NCBI GenBank assembly: GCA_963971285.1
Contig: OZ020255.1
Location: forward strand, 124,001-188,000
Origin: Astropecten irregularis
Lineage: Eukaryota > Echinodermata > Asteroidea > Paxillosida > Astropectinidae
DNA: 64,000 bases
Reading direction: 5' to 3'
Below are positions 33,671 through 46,571 of this stretch, in pieces; position 1 is the first letter of the stretch; every line of letters begins with the position of its first letter. The notes under the pieces were generated by a model that saw nothing but the letters and a program-made list of their open reading frames with translations, was not told the origin of the DNA and searched no databases. Position numbers and translations under genes: made by a program.

Positions 33671-36600
33671 CTTTAAGGCTGTCAAGTTTGACTAGAAATC
33701 AGTAGAAGAAAATTGGAGATTTTTGTTGAGAAGTAATGCGTGAAGGGTGAAAGAAATGAAGAAAAATCAACAATAATCCTACAGCTCTTTATGCATGATA
33801 GGTGCAATAAATATTCGGCATTCGTTTCTCTAATGTAATTTCTAATACACGTAACATTATTATAAGTTTAATAATTGCATGGGACTAGATTTTGAATTTG
33901 CCGTCTGAACTAACTAGTGGTTAACCAGGATGAGGTAATGCTTCTTTAAGTTCCTCAAAATCAGACTGGGAATATTTGTTTGACCCGTTCATGAATCTGA
34001 ATAACGGCCATGTTTCTGTAAATTGCCATACACCTTAGGAATATAGTCTCAAAGATACTCTAGCGTTGGATAAAGGGGGCTCTTGATCACTAGGCAGTTA
34101 CTGATTAGAAACTTGGTGCCGTATAGAATACAGCATATGTCCCTAGGATCAGCGTGATTGGTATAGCAAGCGCCGTCTGTCCTACACACTATGATGGAGG
34201 CAAATCTTAAAGGTGAAGGATGCTATGATGAATAGAACGTAACGGGTCAAGGTAGCAATGAAATGTGACAACTGGAAATGTGTATAATTATAATGAAGGT
34301 TAGCGGTAAATACCACTACCCCTGCATGATACTGCACAGAATAGTGGTCAGCTAAACAGAAATAGAACTATATGTTACCAACTGTGTATCTCTCATGTGA
34401 TAGGTCCATATATATTGTTATTAAAGTATACAAGTGATGTAATTCCATTGTATGAGGAGTGTATTTCAATGCAAATTGTGGCCTAAATGTCTGAAATATC
34501 CCTGAGATATTTGAACAATATCTTCTTGAATCCTAAATGCTTGACGATGGGGATCAAGGTGTGGGCGGGGTTGTGTAGGAGTATTATTATTGCCACACCC
34601 CCACGCTATATATGCCGCCATATATAAAACATGATTTGAGAAAGAGGAGGGTGGGTTTATAAAGTGCAATCACTTGGCCCCTATTTCATTAACCTCAACT
34701 CCATTTCTTTTACATGCATGAAATGCATGACCCATTTCTCATATATGAAGCGCCCTGAAATAATAATGATAAAACACTGTGCCGTTTTGCTCATTTAATC
34801 ATCTTTTACCAGGAATAGTATTTCCAGACTTTAAAGGAGATTCTACCGCCCAAATCTTTACATTTTCTCTGTTTTCTTGGTTCCCTCCCCCATCGTGTTT
34901 AGATGATTGTGTAATAATGTTTTGCCTTCAGATGTTGCCGGAGGGGATTAGGTAGAAGTGACCTACTACCTTCTCCCAACACAATTATGTTTTTCCGGTT
35001 GCTCCTGAATTAAAATTGCTTTCATCAGGAACAAACAAAAACTGCTTTCCATTAAGGAGTCCTGCGAACTTTGCTTATTCGCTTTTTTTTTACTGTAATC
35101 TTGAATTTCTTCATCTTTACTGACAATACACTGCCCCGCTTCCTCCGACCAAGTGATCTACTTACACCGAGCCGACCCATATATTATATTGCAGTCTAGC
35201 TCTTTCCACAGAGAACTTGTCCGGTAATTTGCATTCAATGTGTTTCAAAAACTACAGAAGTGATCATAATGACTTTGATTGGATAGATAATTCAATGTCA
35301 AGCCAGTCCTGCCCTATTTATAAACGTACTTACTTCTTGTGTGTTTTGAGGAAGAAATGGACGGGTTTGTTAGGGCAATATGGGAAAGCAACTTGCTTAG
35401 AATGTAGAGACTTGTAAAATGGCCATCCGTATAGATGGTCTTTTGCATCCTAATAACTCCTGATTGAATGACTCTAGTATCATGCATGGATCGTGCAGTA
35501 TATGGAGTGTTTCTTAACATATCATGTTGATTCCAGTACTAATAACTCCAACTGTTAGCGAACCAATTACCGACATGATGCCAACACGGGAGCTTTCGCA
35601 GTAAGATATTCCTGCGCCGCTCTCTGCAAACAATACAATGTGACTTGACTTAACTACTTTACCAGTCCCCTGCAAAATGTTTCTAACTATTGGGAGCAAT
35701 ATTTGCCAGTGGAGTGCATGCAAGTCCACGTGCGGGACTATTTGGAAGACGCTCACACTTAATGGAACACACGCAGTAGCTAAAAGCACTCAACTATCCA
35801 CAATTGGTGACTTGAGACACCTCAAGCAACCTATAGCTGTATCACTATCGCCTTAATTGTAAAAGCAAACCTTGAAATACCAGATAAATTTCACTAGACA
35901 GCTAGATTTGCCATCTCCTCAGGCTAGGCGCGGCACCTTCACTATATTGGAACTTCTGATTACTGTATCATTTGTGTTTGGGAACTATCAACACCAATAA
36001 AACAAACCAAATTTTCATTTCAAGGGAATGGATGTTCCTTCACTGTGTGTCTATCTATGGATCTCTTTCGTAGGTTTATTCGGGTTTATTCAGAGTTAAA
36101 GGTTTTTATTTCCCAAATTAAAGTAGCCTGATTTTGAAATTTCTTCATTTCAATTTCCTTAGCGTGCCGATTTGCGGCAATTACTCGTGGACCTGCGCGA
36201 ATGAATACCGGTAAATTAATCGTCAATTGCTAAAAATGATGATAATATGTAGGCCTAAGTTCACAATCGATGGAAACTTATCGATATTTAAAGAAGTGAT
36301 ACTAAGAGTTTGATTTGATGCACATGAGTAATAACAAAATGTTATAATGTCTGACGAACCCTTTTTTATATTATTATGTGCTCTACTGAATCTTATTTAC
36401 ACATTCGTATAGTCATTACCGTACTATTATTCTTGCACATTCCATGAAAACATTCACTGCTTACAATACAATATTGCTTCATGAATATTGTTAGAAAGAT
36501 TCTGACTATATTCTATTTCATGTACGTGGGCTAATATTGGCCAGCCTTGTGGGTGTTGTCGGCTATAGAAAGGATCTTTATATGTCATGAATGTAGTGAA

Positions 36601-39600
36601 TTTTACTCAGAACATTCAAAGATTTTAGTTTGTAATAACTAGAAACGCGTTACAATTGTGTATTTGTAACCGATGTAGTAGCAGAAAGAGTGTAAACATG
36701 TCTTGTTGTAGTAACAAGCAACCAGCCCATCTCTCTAATGCTCATTTTCACTGCCAACATAAACGACTTGTCGAAGAGGCTCACTCGTACTCCTTGATAT
36801 TAAACAAAACCAAAAATTAGGGGTACGGAAATTATCAGTTCTCGTATAAATTGGAGGCCTGCATAAAATGAACGGATAGCGCCATAATACAAGCCAATCG
36901 TAGTCTGACAGAGGACAGTTTGTGAAAGAAAACATCTTGTAAGAATGTCTGTATCAGTCGAGGCACGTATCGGTCGTGTTACCCTGTGGCATGGTAGCTT
37001 AGTGGGGTCTGGTATGTTTCATATTGCTGGGTAAAATTCATTATTCACACTTCACATTTTAAATTTCCACAAAATGCCACCATACGGTGTGACGGTATAG
37101 AAGGGCGTAACAGCTATGACACATCACGGACATGAAAGAGGACATTCCGTATAATGAACCGACTGAGTATAATGTGTCAGATAGGCCCTATGTGGTAACA
37201 GATTTTCGTAACAATTTGCATTTCTGTAGCACATATGCCCATTTGCTACCCATACAATTATGTAATTGTCAATATTTTTGCCAAAATGGAAACAAATGTA
37301 AGAGAATAGTTAAGATCCCACCGCACTGGGACATTATAATAATACCAACTCGGCCAAGCCTGTAATTTAACTAGGCCTGGTCTATTCAAGACATTGACTT
37401 CGTTTGTAAACTTAATCGAATATTCAGAACAATTGAGACATTATGGTGTCCCATATTTCTTTGTTTGACAGTGGTTTGTTCTGCACGCTACCTGATGTTT
37501 CTATGGGGAGTCATATCAACCTGCAACTTGAAAAGCGAACGTTGCCATGGCTACAGTGAGAGATGCATCAATGGTGTTGAATAGAGTTTAAATGCGACAC
37601 AATGGTGAGTAAACTCAGTAATTGTTTAAGTTTAATTATCTCGATAATGTAGGGAACTAGAAATTCCTGTTATGAATGAAAAATCTCGGCCAGATGAAAA
37701 TCAAATCATTCAGTAATATATCAAATGTCTGTTCCATGTTCTGCGCATGATTTGATCTCATTTCCACCTTTTTATGCTGTTCATTGCTATGCATGGCTCA
37801 AGTTGATCAAATATTGAAATAAACTAATCTGTCCAATAAATAAGACCAGTGGGTGAAATGGTAAACCACTGTGCCACGTATGAAATATTGAAATAAATAA
37901 ATATCAATACGTTGATATAATTGATTGAGCGCGTTAAAGTGTTGTGCATGGGCGGGTGCTTGGCATGGTCAGTGTAGGCGTATAGGGGATCTTGGTGCAA
38001 AGTCAGAAAATCGTTTCATTGACATTTATTTCATCCGAATAACGACGTCAATAGACCCCGCGATATTTATCATAAATATATTTTATGATGAATTAGTTTT
38101 CTTTGTTGCCTTTTTAAATATTTTATTCTTTTATTAATAATTGATATCTACATATGCAATTAGGACCAGATTCTTTATTTGATTTCCCATGTGATATGGC
38201 ATTAAATTTGATATCCACAAGATGTGTATTGAGGCTACTTAGACCATCATGATGTGGAGTGTTCAAATATAAAGACTTGACGTGTGGCGTCATTTGCAGG
38301 CTTAATTCTACCGACAGCATCCATCGTAGTTCCCTCTAGCATACTGTAACATTGCCAATCAATACATATTGATCTGCGTCATCTGCCTCCTCCATTGACA
38401 TTTGTAATCAGAAAGAAACAACTCGTCTAGAATCTAGGTTAAATTATTCTACATCCAAGAAATCGCCTTTATGGTTTTGGTGTTTGGGTTTTTTGTTCTG
38501 GTCGTTGGACTTCCCGAGGGTAAAAATGATGAAGGTAGAACTTTATAGAGAATGCCCTTGAGGAAAGACTAGTGGGAAAATCGAACTTAGTTAATCAGGT
38601 AAGATCGTGACCAGGTGAACCTATGCTAGTATAGATTCCTCCTTGTTTCACTCAATCTCAATGTGATAGCTAGGAGGGTTTAATGCGTATAAGGCAACAG
38701 GTTGTATAAAGGTCTATGTAATAAGGACTACTGTAGTATAAGTGTTATTGGTTGAAGATAGTGAGTGCCTTAACGGAAGCTACTAGAGTGCCCCTCCATG
38801 AGATCAAAGCACTGACGCGTACAGTCAAATGCCATCTTAGAAAAGACTTAAGTAGAAAAGAGAAAGCCCAAGATAAGAACCAGTTCCATCTCAAGGAATA
38901 AAAAGAAGAAAATCAGAGAGTACAATGAACTACTTGTAGATATTTAATTCTTAAAAAGTTAAAGTTTTATTCCCCATGATTTCGAGACATGCTGATCGAA
39001 ATCATAGATGACAAAGCAATACAGGGTACATTATTTTGAACGGAAGTTTATCTTTATTCCAAGAATCTAGGGGTATAACTTCTCTCCAGATTGTCTATTT
39101 GTTTTGTTAATAGTGATATCAATTACCATCTATCATTACCGAATCTATATACTCACTGCGGCCCAAACATCTTCAAGATCGATTCAGCGCGGAATTGTAT
39201 GAAAGCAAACCCGTAATTAGCTGATCCATTACCGGTAGTGGTTTTAAAAACATCCAATACGTTTTGCTAAAAATATTTCCGAAGATGGGTATAATTACTG
39301 GCTGTCCTATTTCCAATTGCTCAAAATTAACGTCTCGCGTTTCCAGAGTAAACCATTTTGGCGAAGAAACACCACTCCTCTATTCGGCTCAAACATCGCC
39401 TATCCATTCTGTTTTCTTCTGATATCAAATATGATACAAAAACAAAAGTAGATGAGGTAAACGATCGGGTTCACGAACGGGAAACCTGGAAGGCAGATTG
39501 TCACAATGTGTCCATTACACTTACAATCATGTACATTAAGAATTGTCTATAGCCGTGTATAGCTACACCTGGTATATGAGTTCATGATATGTCATTGAGT

Positions 39601-42600
39601 GGCTGCTAAATACAGGATAGGGACAGCAAATCACACGTGATATTACATCAAAAGGGGCGAATAATAACCTCGCTTGAGGTGCAGTAAGCCGAGACGTAAA
39701 TTAAATTAAATCCACGAAGTGGTGATATCCGTGACGTTTATGCATAACCCTATGGACAATATAATATGGAACACGAACTCTCCGAGGACCACTGATTTCA
39801 GCCACGTTGGGATTTGTCTGACGAGGTGAAAAACAGACTAGGTTCTACTGATGACGATATCATGGCTGTTCGTGGAATGATGTGAAGGTTTTCCGCGCCA
39901 AAATGGCTTATTTGGGCATATAGAAGTGGTGGGTATGACCGTGCAACCGGTTTATGTTGCTGGCCTCAGGCGACAAATGCCTGGCCACGGCTTGGACTGA
40001 GATTGGTTGTTGACTGTGGTAATGCACCTGAGCCACTTATAGTCTAGCATCAGACTCAATCATGAAATCACTGTCGTATATTAAACACCATAATACGTGT
40101 ACAACAAGGCATTTCATATGAAGGTTTGCGCATTATGATGCAATACTGGTAAGTGTAATGGGATTGGGACCTTTAACACGTTTGCAAATTGTTTGATGAA
40201 ACTTCTCTGAACAAACTAAAGCATTGTAAAATAAGATGGTCGTGAAATGTCAGAGTTGCAGTGCTCCCATGAGAGTCAATCTTCTCTACAAACCCCTTTA
40301 TCTAGCGTAAAAGACCTGTCATGCAGATTAACAGGTTTCAAGTCTCGTGAAACAGATTGCACAGTATAGCTCCTAGTCTCAATATAACCTAGGTATTCTC
40401 AAGCACGTTTCCTCTTGCTGGTAATTTCATTGCATAGGCCATGCTCTTGCAGGTTTTAGGTTTGACACGCACTTTTTCAAACTAACCCTGAAAACTGATA
40501 CCTTTCCCTAAATGAAAGAAAAAGAAGGAGACAGAATTCCATCTGGGAGGTGATTTATTGGCTTGACTTTTTAACAAGGCTCCGCCTAGACGTTTGGGAA
40601 AAACCTGTTGAATAAATTTGTTATTTAGATTTTTCAAATTTGTTCCAATTTCCTGTTTTCACGGTGTATTACGCACACTCATCTATTTGGAGTAGTACCA
40701 GTGGTAACGAAATAGTTTTACAAATTAAAAACAGAAATTCAAGCTAGAGTGAATTGCTTGCAGAAACACGCGCAAATGTTCATTCAATCCGTCATACTTT
40801 CTTTTATGATTCCTACTCTTCAGCATAAATCACTAAGTTCACATAATATTTACTGGTTGCTTATTGTTAGTGATATGAGTAGGAGTTTGATGTGTTTTCA
40901 ATGATGAGAGATTTGAGGAGGTAGACTTATGTGGCACACGTGTATGGTGTATGATTTATGACATGGTAACATTAGTAATTATACACACCTATGCTCGTAT
41001 AACCTGGTGGTGAGGGGCCAATGCCCGAGCCCTCTATATTATATATATCTGAATTCTTGATGAAAACTCGTTGTTATGGGAAATATTCCCGATTACTCTT
41101 ACTCTTATAATGAATAGTTTGAGTATTTAATGGTTAGTAATCAATCATTCCATTCTAAAATTCTTACTGAGCGTAGATGATGAAAACAAACCCAGCACCA
41201 CGTATTGAATCTCTGATTTGGTGCATTTACTAAATGAAGGTTTTTAGGGAAAGCAGTTTGAGGAATTTTATTTTTGTTATTCACACTGAATACGTTTGGA
41301 CTGATTCTGTGACTTCATCTTTAATTTTCCCTCTGGTTGAAAGTCTGAAATGGCAGCTTAGGCCTACGTGATTTCCCTAGTTGCACAAACATGAACTTTT
41401 TGAAGGAGATTAATGTTTGATACCGAGTCAAGTCCGGGATTAACGATCAGTGTTAAAATGAAATCATTTGGTTTGCTCAGTTTGAAATATTTGTGCCTAA
41501 AATGTAATACAATTGGAGAAAGAAGAGTAAAACAAACATCGAAACCAGTAAATATCTCATTCCGATCTAAGATAGCCTGGATATTCGTGTATTGCTAAAT
41601 GACCGGTAGCGATAAGACATAGCCGCGTATTATTACCCTACAATCTGGTCAAGAGATAGGTCAGGGTGTGTAACAAGCCATAGCAATATACAGGCTAGCT
41701 GACGCCTAGTAGGAGTCGATAGATATCAGTATATAGATTGTCTCTTCTGATGGCTGATATTATTGACAGCATTGAGAACAAAGCGAACGAGAGGAACGTT
41801 TAAACTATAAAAGGCTATAAAGACAAATGAATATCGGAAATGTTTGGCCAATTAATTACCCTAGATGATGATTGCCTGATGGGCTTACTGTAAATCTCAC
41901 GTTTGTTTGCATTATAAACACCAAACATTGTATGACACGTTTTAGCGTAGGCATGAATTCCCTTGTCTCATTCTCTTGACGCATTTGCAAACGATTAGAT
42001 TTGAGCAAAGTTCACAGCTGACCTCAATATACTGATTCTGGTTTTCACAATAAAGTCAGATTGCCATATGGATACGCCAAGAAGGATAATTCACATTCAG
42101 TTATGCCAGAAATGAGGTAGTAAATGATTTCAGGCGGTTGTCAATGCTCTCGTCCGGCACACACAAAATCTTGTATGAAAAACTTAAGAATATTCAGAAA
42201 GTCCCCTTTTCCCAGTACAATTGCTCGTATGAATATTCGGACTTATCATTGTCGAATACATCAACCTTTTTCCTCGTTGAAGATTCAATATGTAGATGGA
42301 TAAATGGTGAAATACTTAGAAGCTTTTGCAAACCAGGTGAGGGATATAGTAGCGCCTTATACACAGGACGATGCATTTAAGATGTTTCTAAATATCAAAT
42401 CTTGCTGAATAGAGCAATGCCAGAATTACACATTAAATATCATTTCGTACCCATACATTTTACGCAGTATTGATGCTAATGTTAGGCTATGTTGCACTAT
42501 ATTCGATTTTATGAAAGAATTTCTTCGTTTCTAATGACAATGTAAGGCAACGATGTATTTATCGTCTGACTTGAGACATAACGATCGACTGTATACACAA

Positions 42601-44245
42601 TAGTCCATGTGATGCAGGTAAATCTATATGCAAGCATGAATATAGGCCTAGACCTATCTGGTTGTTTTCCTAAAACCTAGTTCCGGCACTAATTAACCAG
42701 TGCATTGGTAAAGTGGCCTGCTAGCCTATTCCTGTTATGTATTCCCATAGGCAAAGATCCTTGGTACCCAAATTGCTGAGATAGATTTAATCAATCGACC
42801 TTTGAATGGCATTTGGTAGGGTCACTTTGAATGTTCTGAACGTGTAGTTCCACACAATTGAATAGAACTCCATGTCTTTGAGATATTTAAAGGAAAGCCT
42901 GAAAAAGGTGGGCAGATAATGTTTGCTACTTGTTGTATTAGGCCTACACGATCACAGAAGCTGGGTAGAATTTTTGTTCCGAATGATGTAGTAACTTCAC
43001 AGGTGTTTGGTGAATTCCATAATGGATACAAGAGAAACGCGATATCATATCCGAACTCTGGTGCACGTCTGTATGGGAAGGTTTTCCCCGTTGTCAGTGA
43101 AAATTCTGATTGACCACCCACGTGCACGAAAACAGAAAAACCTCAAATGTTGATATACTAAAAACAGATGAATGTATTGCACTTTAGTTGAAGGAAGAAA
43201 CAGTAACACTACGCAAGACACGTTGCGAGAAGGTAATGAGACGAGAGGGTCAAAAATCCCAATCTTCAAAATTAATGAGGCGCATCCAGAAAGTAATTTA
43301 AAAAAGAAATATAAATGATTTAGTATCATTGTTTCCTTGTTTGTTGATGATTTTGTTCTAGTAATGTATAGAGATATCCATATGCATGTACATGACCTGC
43401 ACAATAAAGATAAATATTGAACCAGAGTACTGGTTACAGTTCTTGCAATATGCAGAACGGAAAGTTAAATATTTCAGTTGGATTATATTCGCTGCAATGG
43501 AGCCAGGGGCGAGACATGGTGACGCTGATTAGTGCTAAAAGCCCGGTATATCAGGATGGCCTTTGAACAAACAACACTTATATACCTAATCCTTTACGCC
43601 AATGAAACCCAACGTATGAAGTGAGTTGTACTCAACTACATGTAGAGTGAGTGATACAGCTATTCCATATGGTATCAAATAAGAGTATCACTTCACTCTA
43701 GAGTAAATATTACAGATAACCAGACCCGTTTACAATTACCATGGAGGTTAATTTCTACCTCCATGATTTCAAGTGGTATAAGCAAGATTTAGACGGTACT
43801 GAATTGCTCTGGAAAGTGGATTTTGTCTTCAATTTAACTACACCATGACTACATTGAAGTGGTATAGCCTTATTCATGGTGCAACCATTTTGTCACCTTC
43901 CTTGTATACCCTTCGGAAAATATAACACCAATTCTAAATAGAAAACGGGCACCAGACTATTTTGAATCCAAGCCTCGGTTTGATTGGTCTGATTTGAATG
44001 CAGGATGGATGCACCGTGAATAAGGTCTATAGCACAAGCCAGTTGAGGCAAAACGTTTTACACAACGTTTGAAAAATGTGAAGACAGCTGAAAAAGTGTG
44101 ATTCTCTGTCTTTCTGGAACGAGTTAAAGGAATACACGAAATGTTCATTGCATTATGCATGAGTGAATGACTGAAACAGTCGGCGAATATATATTGTCGT
44201 TTACTGTACGACGGTGTTCACTGAATGTTACCACAAGATCTTTAA
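33671..44245. other. Gene-poor intergenic DNA without identifiable repeats
   Basis: I find no supported gene, RNA gene or dispersed-repeat copy in this 10.6-kb stretch, which is the longest repeat-free block of the window. The longest open frames (35514-35789 minus, 42138-42380 plus, 43045-43404 minus) have no recognisable domain, no signal peptide with good context and no splice partners. A small hairpin, TAGAGTGAGTGATAC against GTATCACTTCACTCTA, lies near 43645-43700. Confidence 0.55.
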
Positions 44246-44575
44246 ATGCACTATCATACTTTGGTAGCATACTGAAACAGAAATGTTCTTAGATTTACCT
44301 ATAACTTATAGGGTATAAAAACGGTGATGGTAGAAACAATGAGAAAAATAGGGCCATCCGTTAAAAATGTTCTGCCTGAAATGCTGTATTTCTCCAGAAA
44401 AAAAATAAAAGAGTAAAAGACTTCAGAAATACTGTGGCCGTTTTTCACTCTTTTTTCAAAAAAGTGGGCACTGTATTGGACTGCACAGATGACCGTTACT
44501 GTATTTTCATTTGACATTTTTGCCAATGAATCTGTATTTCTTTTACAAAAAACAAAGTATGATAATTTTTTACCT
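44246..44575. mobile_element. TTAA MITE, family P1
   Basis: TTAA lies at 44242-44245 and 44576-44579. The left end is ATGCACTATCATACTTTGGT, the right end ACAAAGTATGATAATTTTTTACCT, abbreviated here to its core ACAAAGTATGATA. The interior has TATAGGGTATAAAAACGG, CTGCCTGAAATGCTGTATTT and ACTGTGGCCGTTTTTCACTC. Confidence 0.85.
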
Positions 44576-44729
44576 TTAAATAACCACGGGTTTCGTCCTA
44601 TAATCGCTGATTGGTTCTTCCAAACCCTATTGCCATTTTAGATTTAGAGATGTTTATAAACAGTTTCTTTTGAACTGTATCATATTCGTTTTCACTTGTT
44701 TTTAAAGGAATAACTTGGCTTCTCTTTAA

Positions 44730-45110
44730 AGGCAGCGTACAGGATTTGCAAGGCCTCCAAAAAAGAGAAAACGATTGAGTTTGAGACAGAAAGTGGACTC
44801 AACAGTTCGTAAACAGTGCAAACAGTCACCATGGGAAATCTTGGTTCATCAGATGCTGGGTTTTTCAAGGAAATCAAGATTTAGTGTCTTTTTAAAAAGA
44901 TCGTTCGTCCGAACGATTTAGTAGCATTTCAAAAGCGTGGTGTAACCGTGAAGGATTCAAGAATATTTCGGCCGTATTTCTGCTATCCAGATGAACAAAG
45001 CGTAAAAAGGTACATGAAACAACGTCTGTAAGGAAGTTTAAGACATTCACTTCTGTTTAAGCACCAAATTCAGCCAAAACGCACATCTTTGCAAATCCTA
45101 TAAGCTCCCT
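44730..45110. mobile_element. TTAA MITE, family P3
   Basis: TTAA lies at 44726-44729 and 45111-45114. The ends AGGCAGCGTACAGGATTTGC and GCAAATCCTATAAGCTCCCT are inverted repeats. The interior has a central palindrome ATCGTTCGTCCGAACGAT. It is 381 bp with no ORF of note. The only other near-complete copy is at 62198-62571. Confidence 0.85.
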
Positions 45111-46284
45111 TTAAAGCGCAACCTTAACATTCCCGCCGAGGACACTATCCGACCTAAAGCAAATTTACCTTTATCTTCCCGACTTGAACTTGATTGCTTT
45201 TTGAACATGGTTATGACAGTATAGCTGTAACCATGACATGTTTGGATATGACATGTTGTAAGATGGTAAGCAACGTACCTAGTCCTTGGTCGTTGCTATG
45301 TTTCATAAGGTCATATGTATCCATGGTCTTATTAGATAGAACTATCCTGTGTTCGTACTGTCGTTATAAAGTCATCATAGACACTGTGTGGTTTACTGGC
45401 CTGTGACCAGTCCATCAGAAAGACAATTTGGTCAGATTGATTCCCTATGCCAGGAATACTAATGGGATAATCCCATGTTTAGTTGGTATAGTCTATCTTT
45501 GAAATTATTTCCACGGACCATTTGAGTCAGAAATGCAATTACTGTGAAGTTAAAATTACCCTCGTTATCATCATGTATCTTGCTCCTATTCCTAGTTTAA
45601 TGCTAGACGCAGTGGCGGAGCTGGTTTCAAAATGACTACGGTAGCTATTAGAAGTAAGAGATACTATGCGGGTTTGTATCATGCATTGAGTTTGAATGCG
45701 TAGGAATGTTTGGATCCTCATGCATTTATTTCTAAGCCAACCCATAACTAGACTCTATGATCTAAAGTGATGACTTTGTCTGAGATTTCAAGAAATTTTG
45801 CTTTCCAATGAATAGGCCCAGCTACAATTCTATTAGTGTAAAGTATTTCAAACTCCCGATCCATTGTGCAGTTTCATAGTAGAGATGGATAAGGACCATT
45901 GCGTGCAATTTTGTTAGGGAATCTAATATAAATTCTAGTTATTATGTGGCAGTATCCCCAGACAAATTCATGTATTCAACATCTTAACTCAATGTTAATT
46001 CGTGTGCTATACCTATTTCCCATCACAGCATAGTTACTTTATTGACGTCATAGGGAACAGCAATAGTGCATTATTTCTATAGAAACAATACACGTTATAC
46101 CGATAAACAATTAAACATACGAATATTCGAATACATTCATGTACTGAAGCTAAAACCATAAATTGTTATGAAACATGAACCTTCGTGTTGTGTTGATTTG
46201 AAAGTATTATCACCTTAAGAACCGATTCATACGTCTACATTTGATTTTGTGCTACATGTATTCATAAAAAATTATTTTGTTTAA

Positions 46285-46571
46285 AGGTACAGTACAGGAT
46301 TGGTAACATACCCAAACAGAAATGTTCACAGATTTACGTATAACTTTCGGGGTATGAAGATGGTGCTGGAAGAAACACGGTTAAAATATTTCTGCCTTAA
46401 ATGCTGTATTTATGTTTTATAAGAAAACATGAGTCGGGTTTTTGCTATTTTCTCGTCAGTCAGATGTCCGATTGAGCTCACATTTTCACAAGCTTATTAT
46501 TTCATATACACGTTGGATCGGACAATGTGTCAGTGCTGTTCTGTTACCTTTACCAATCATGTATTATATCT
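46285..46571. mobile_element. TTAA MITE, family P2, second copy
   Basis: TTAA lies at 46281-46284 and 46572-46575. The left end AGGTACAGTACAGGATTGGT and the right end ACCAATCATGTATTATATCT form the inverted repeat. Left half: P1-type block (CAGAAATGTTCACAGATTTA, GGGTATGAAGATGGTGCTGG). Right half: P2 block (TGTCCGATTGAGCTCACATT). Confidence 0.85.

Noticed and set aside
42919-43113. 64-codon plus-strand frame that looks mildly protein-like
   Set aside because: No domain, no flanking splice sites that extend it, and the opposite strand is also open. Not supported as an exon.
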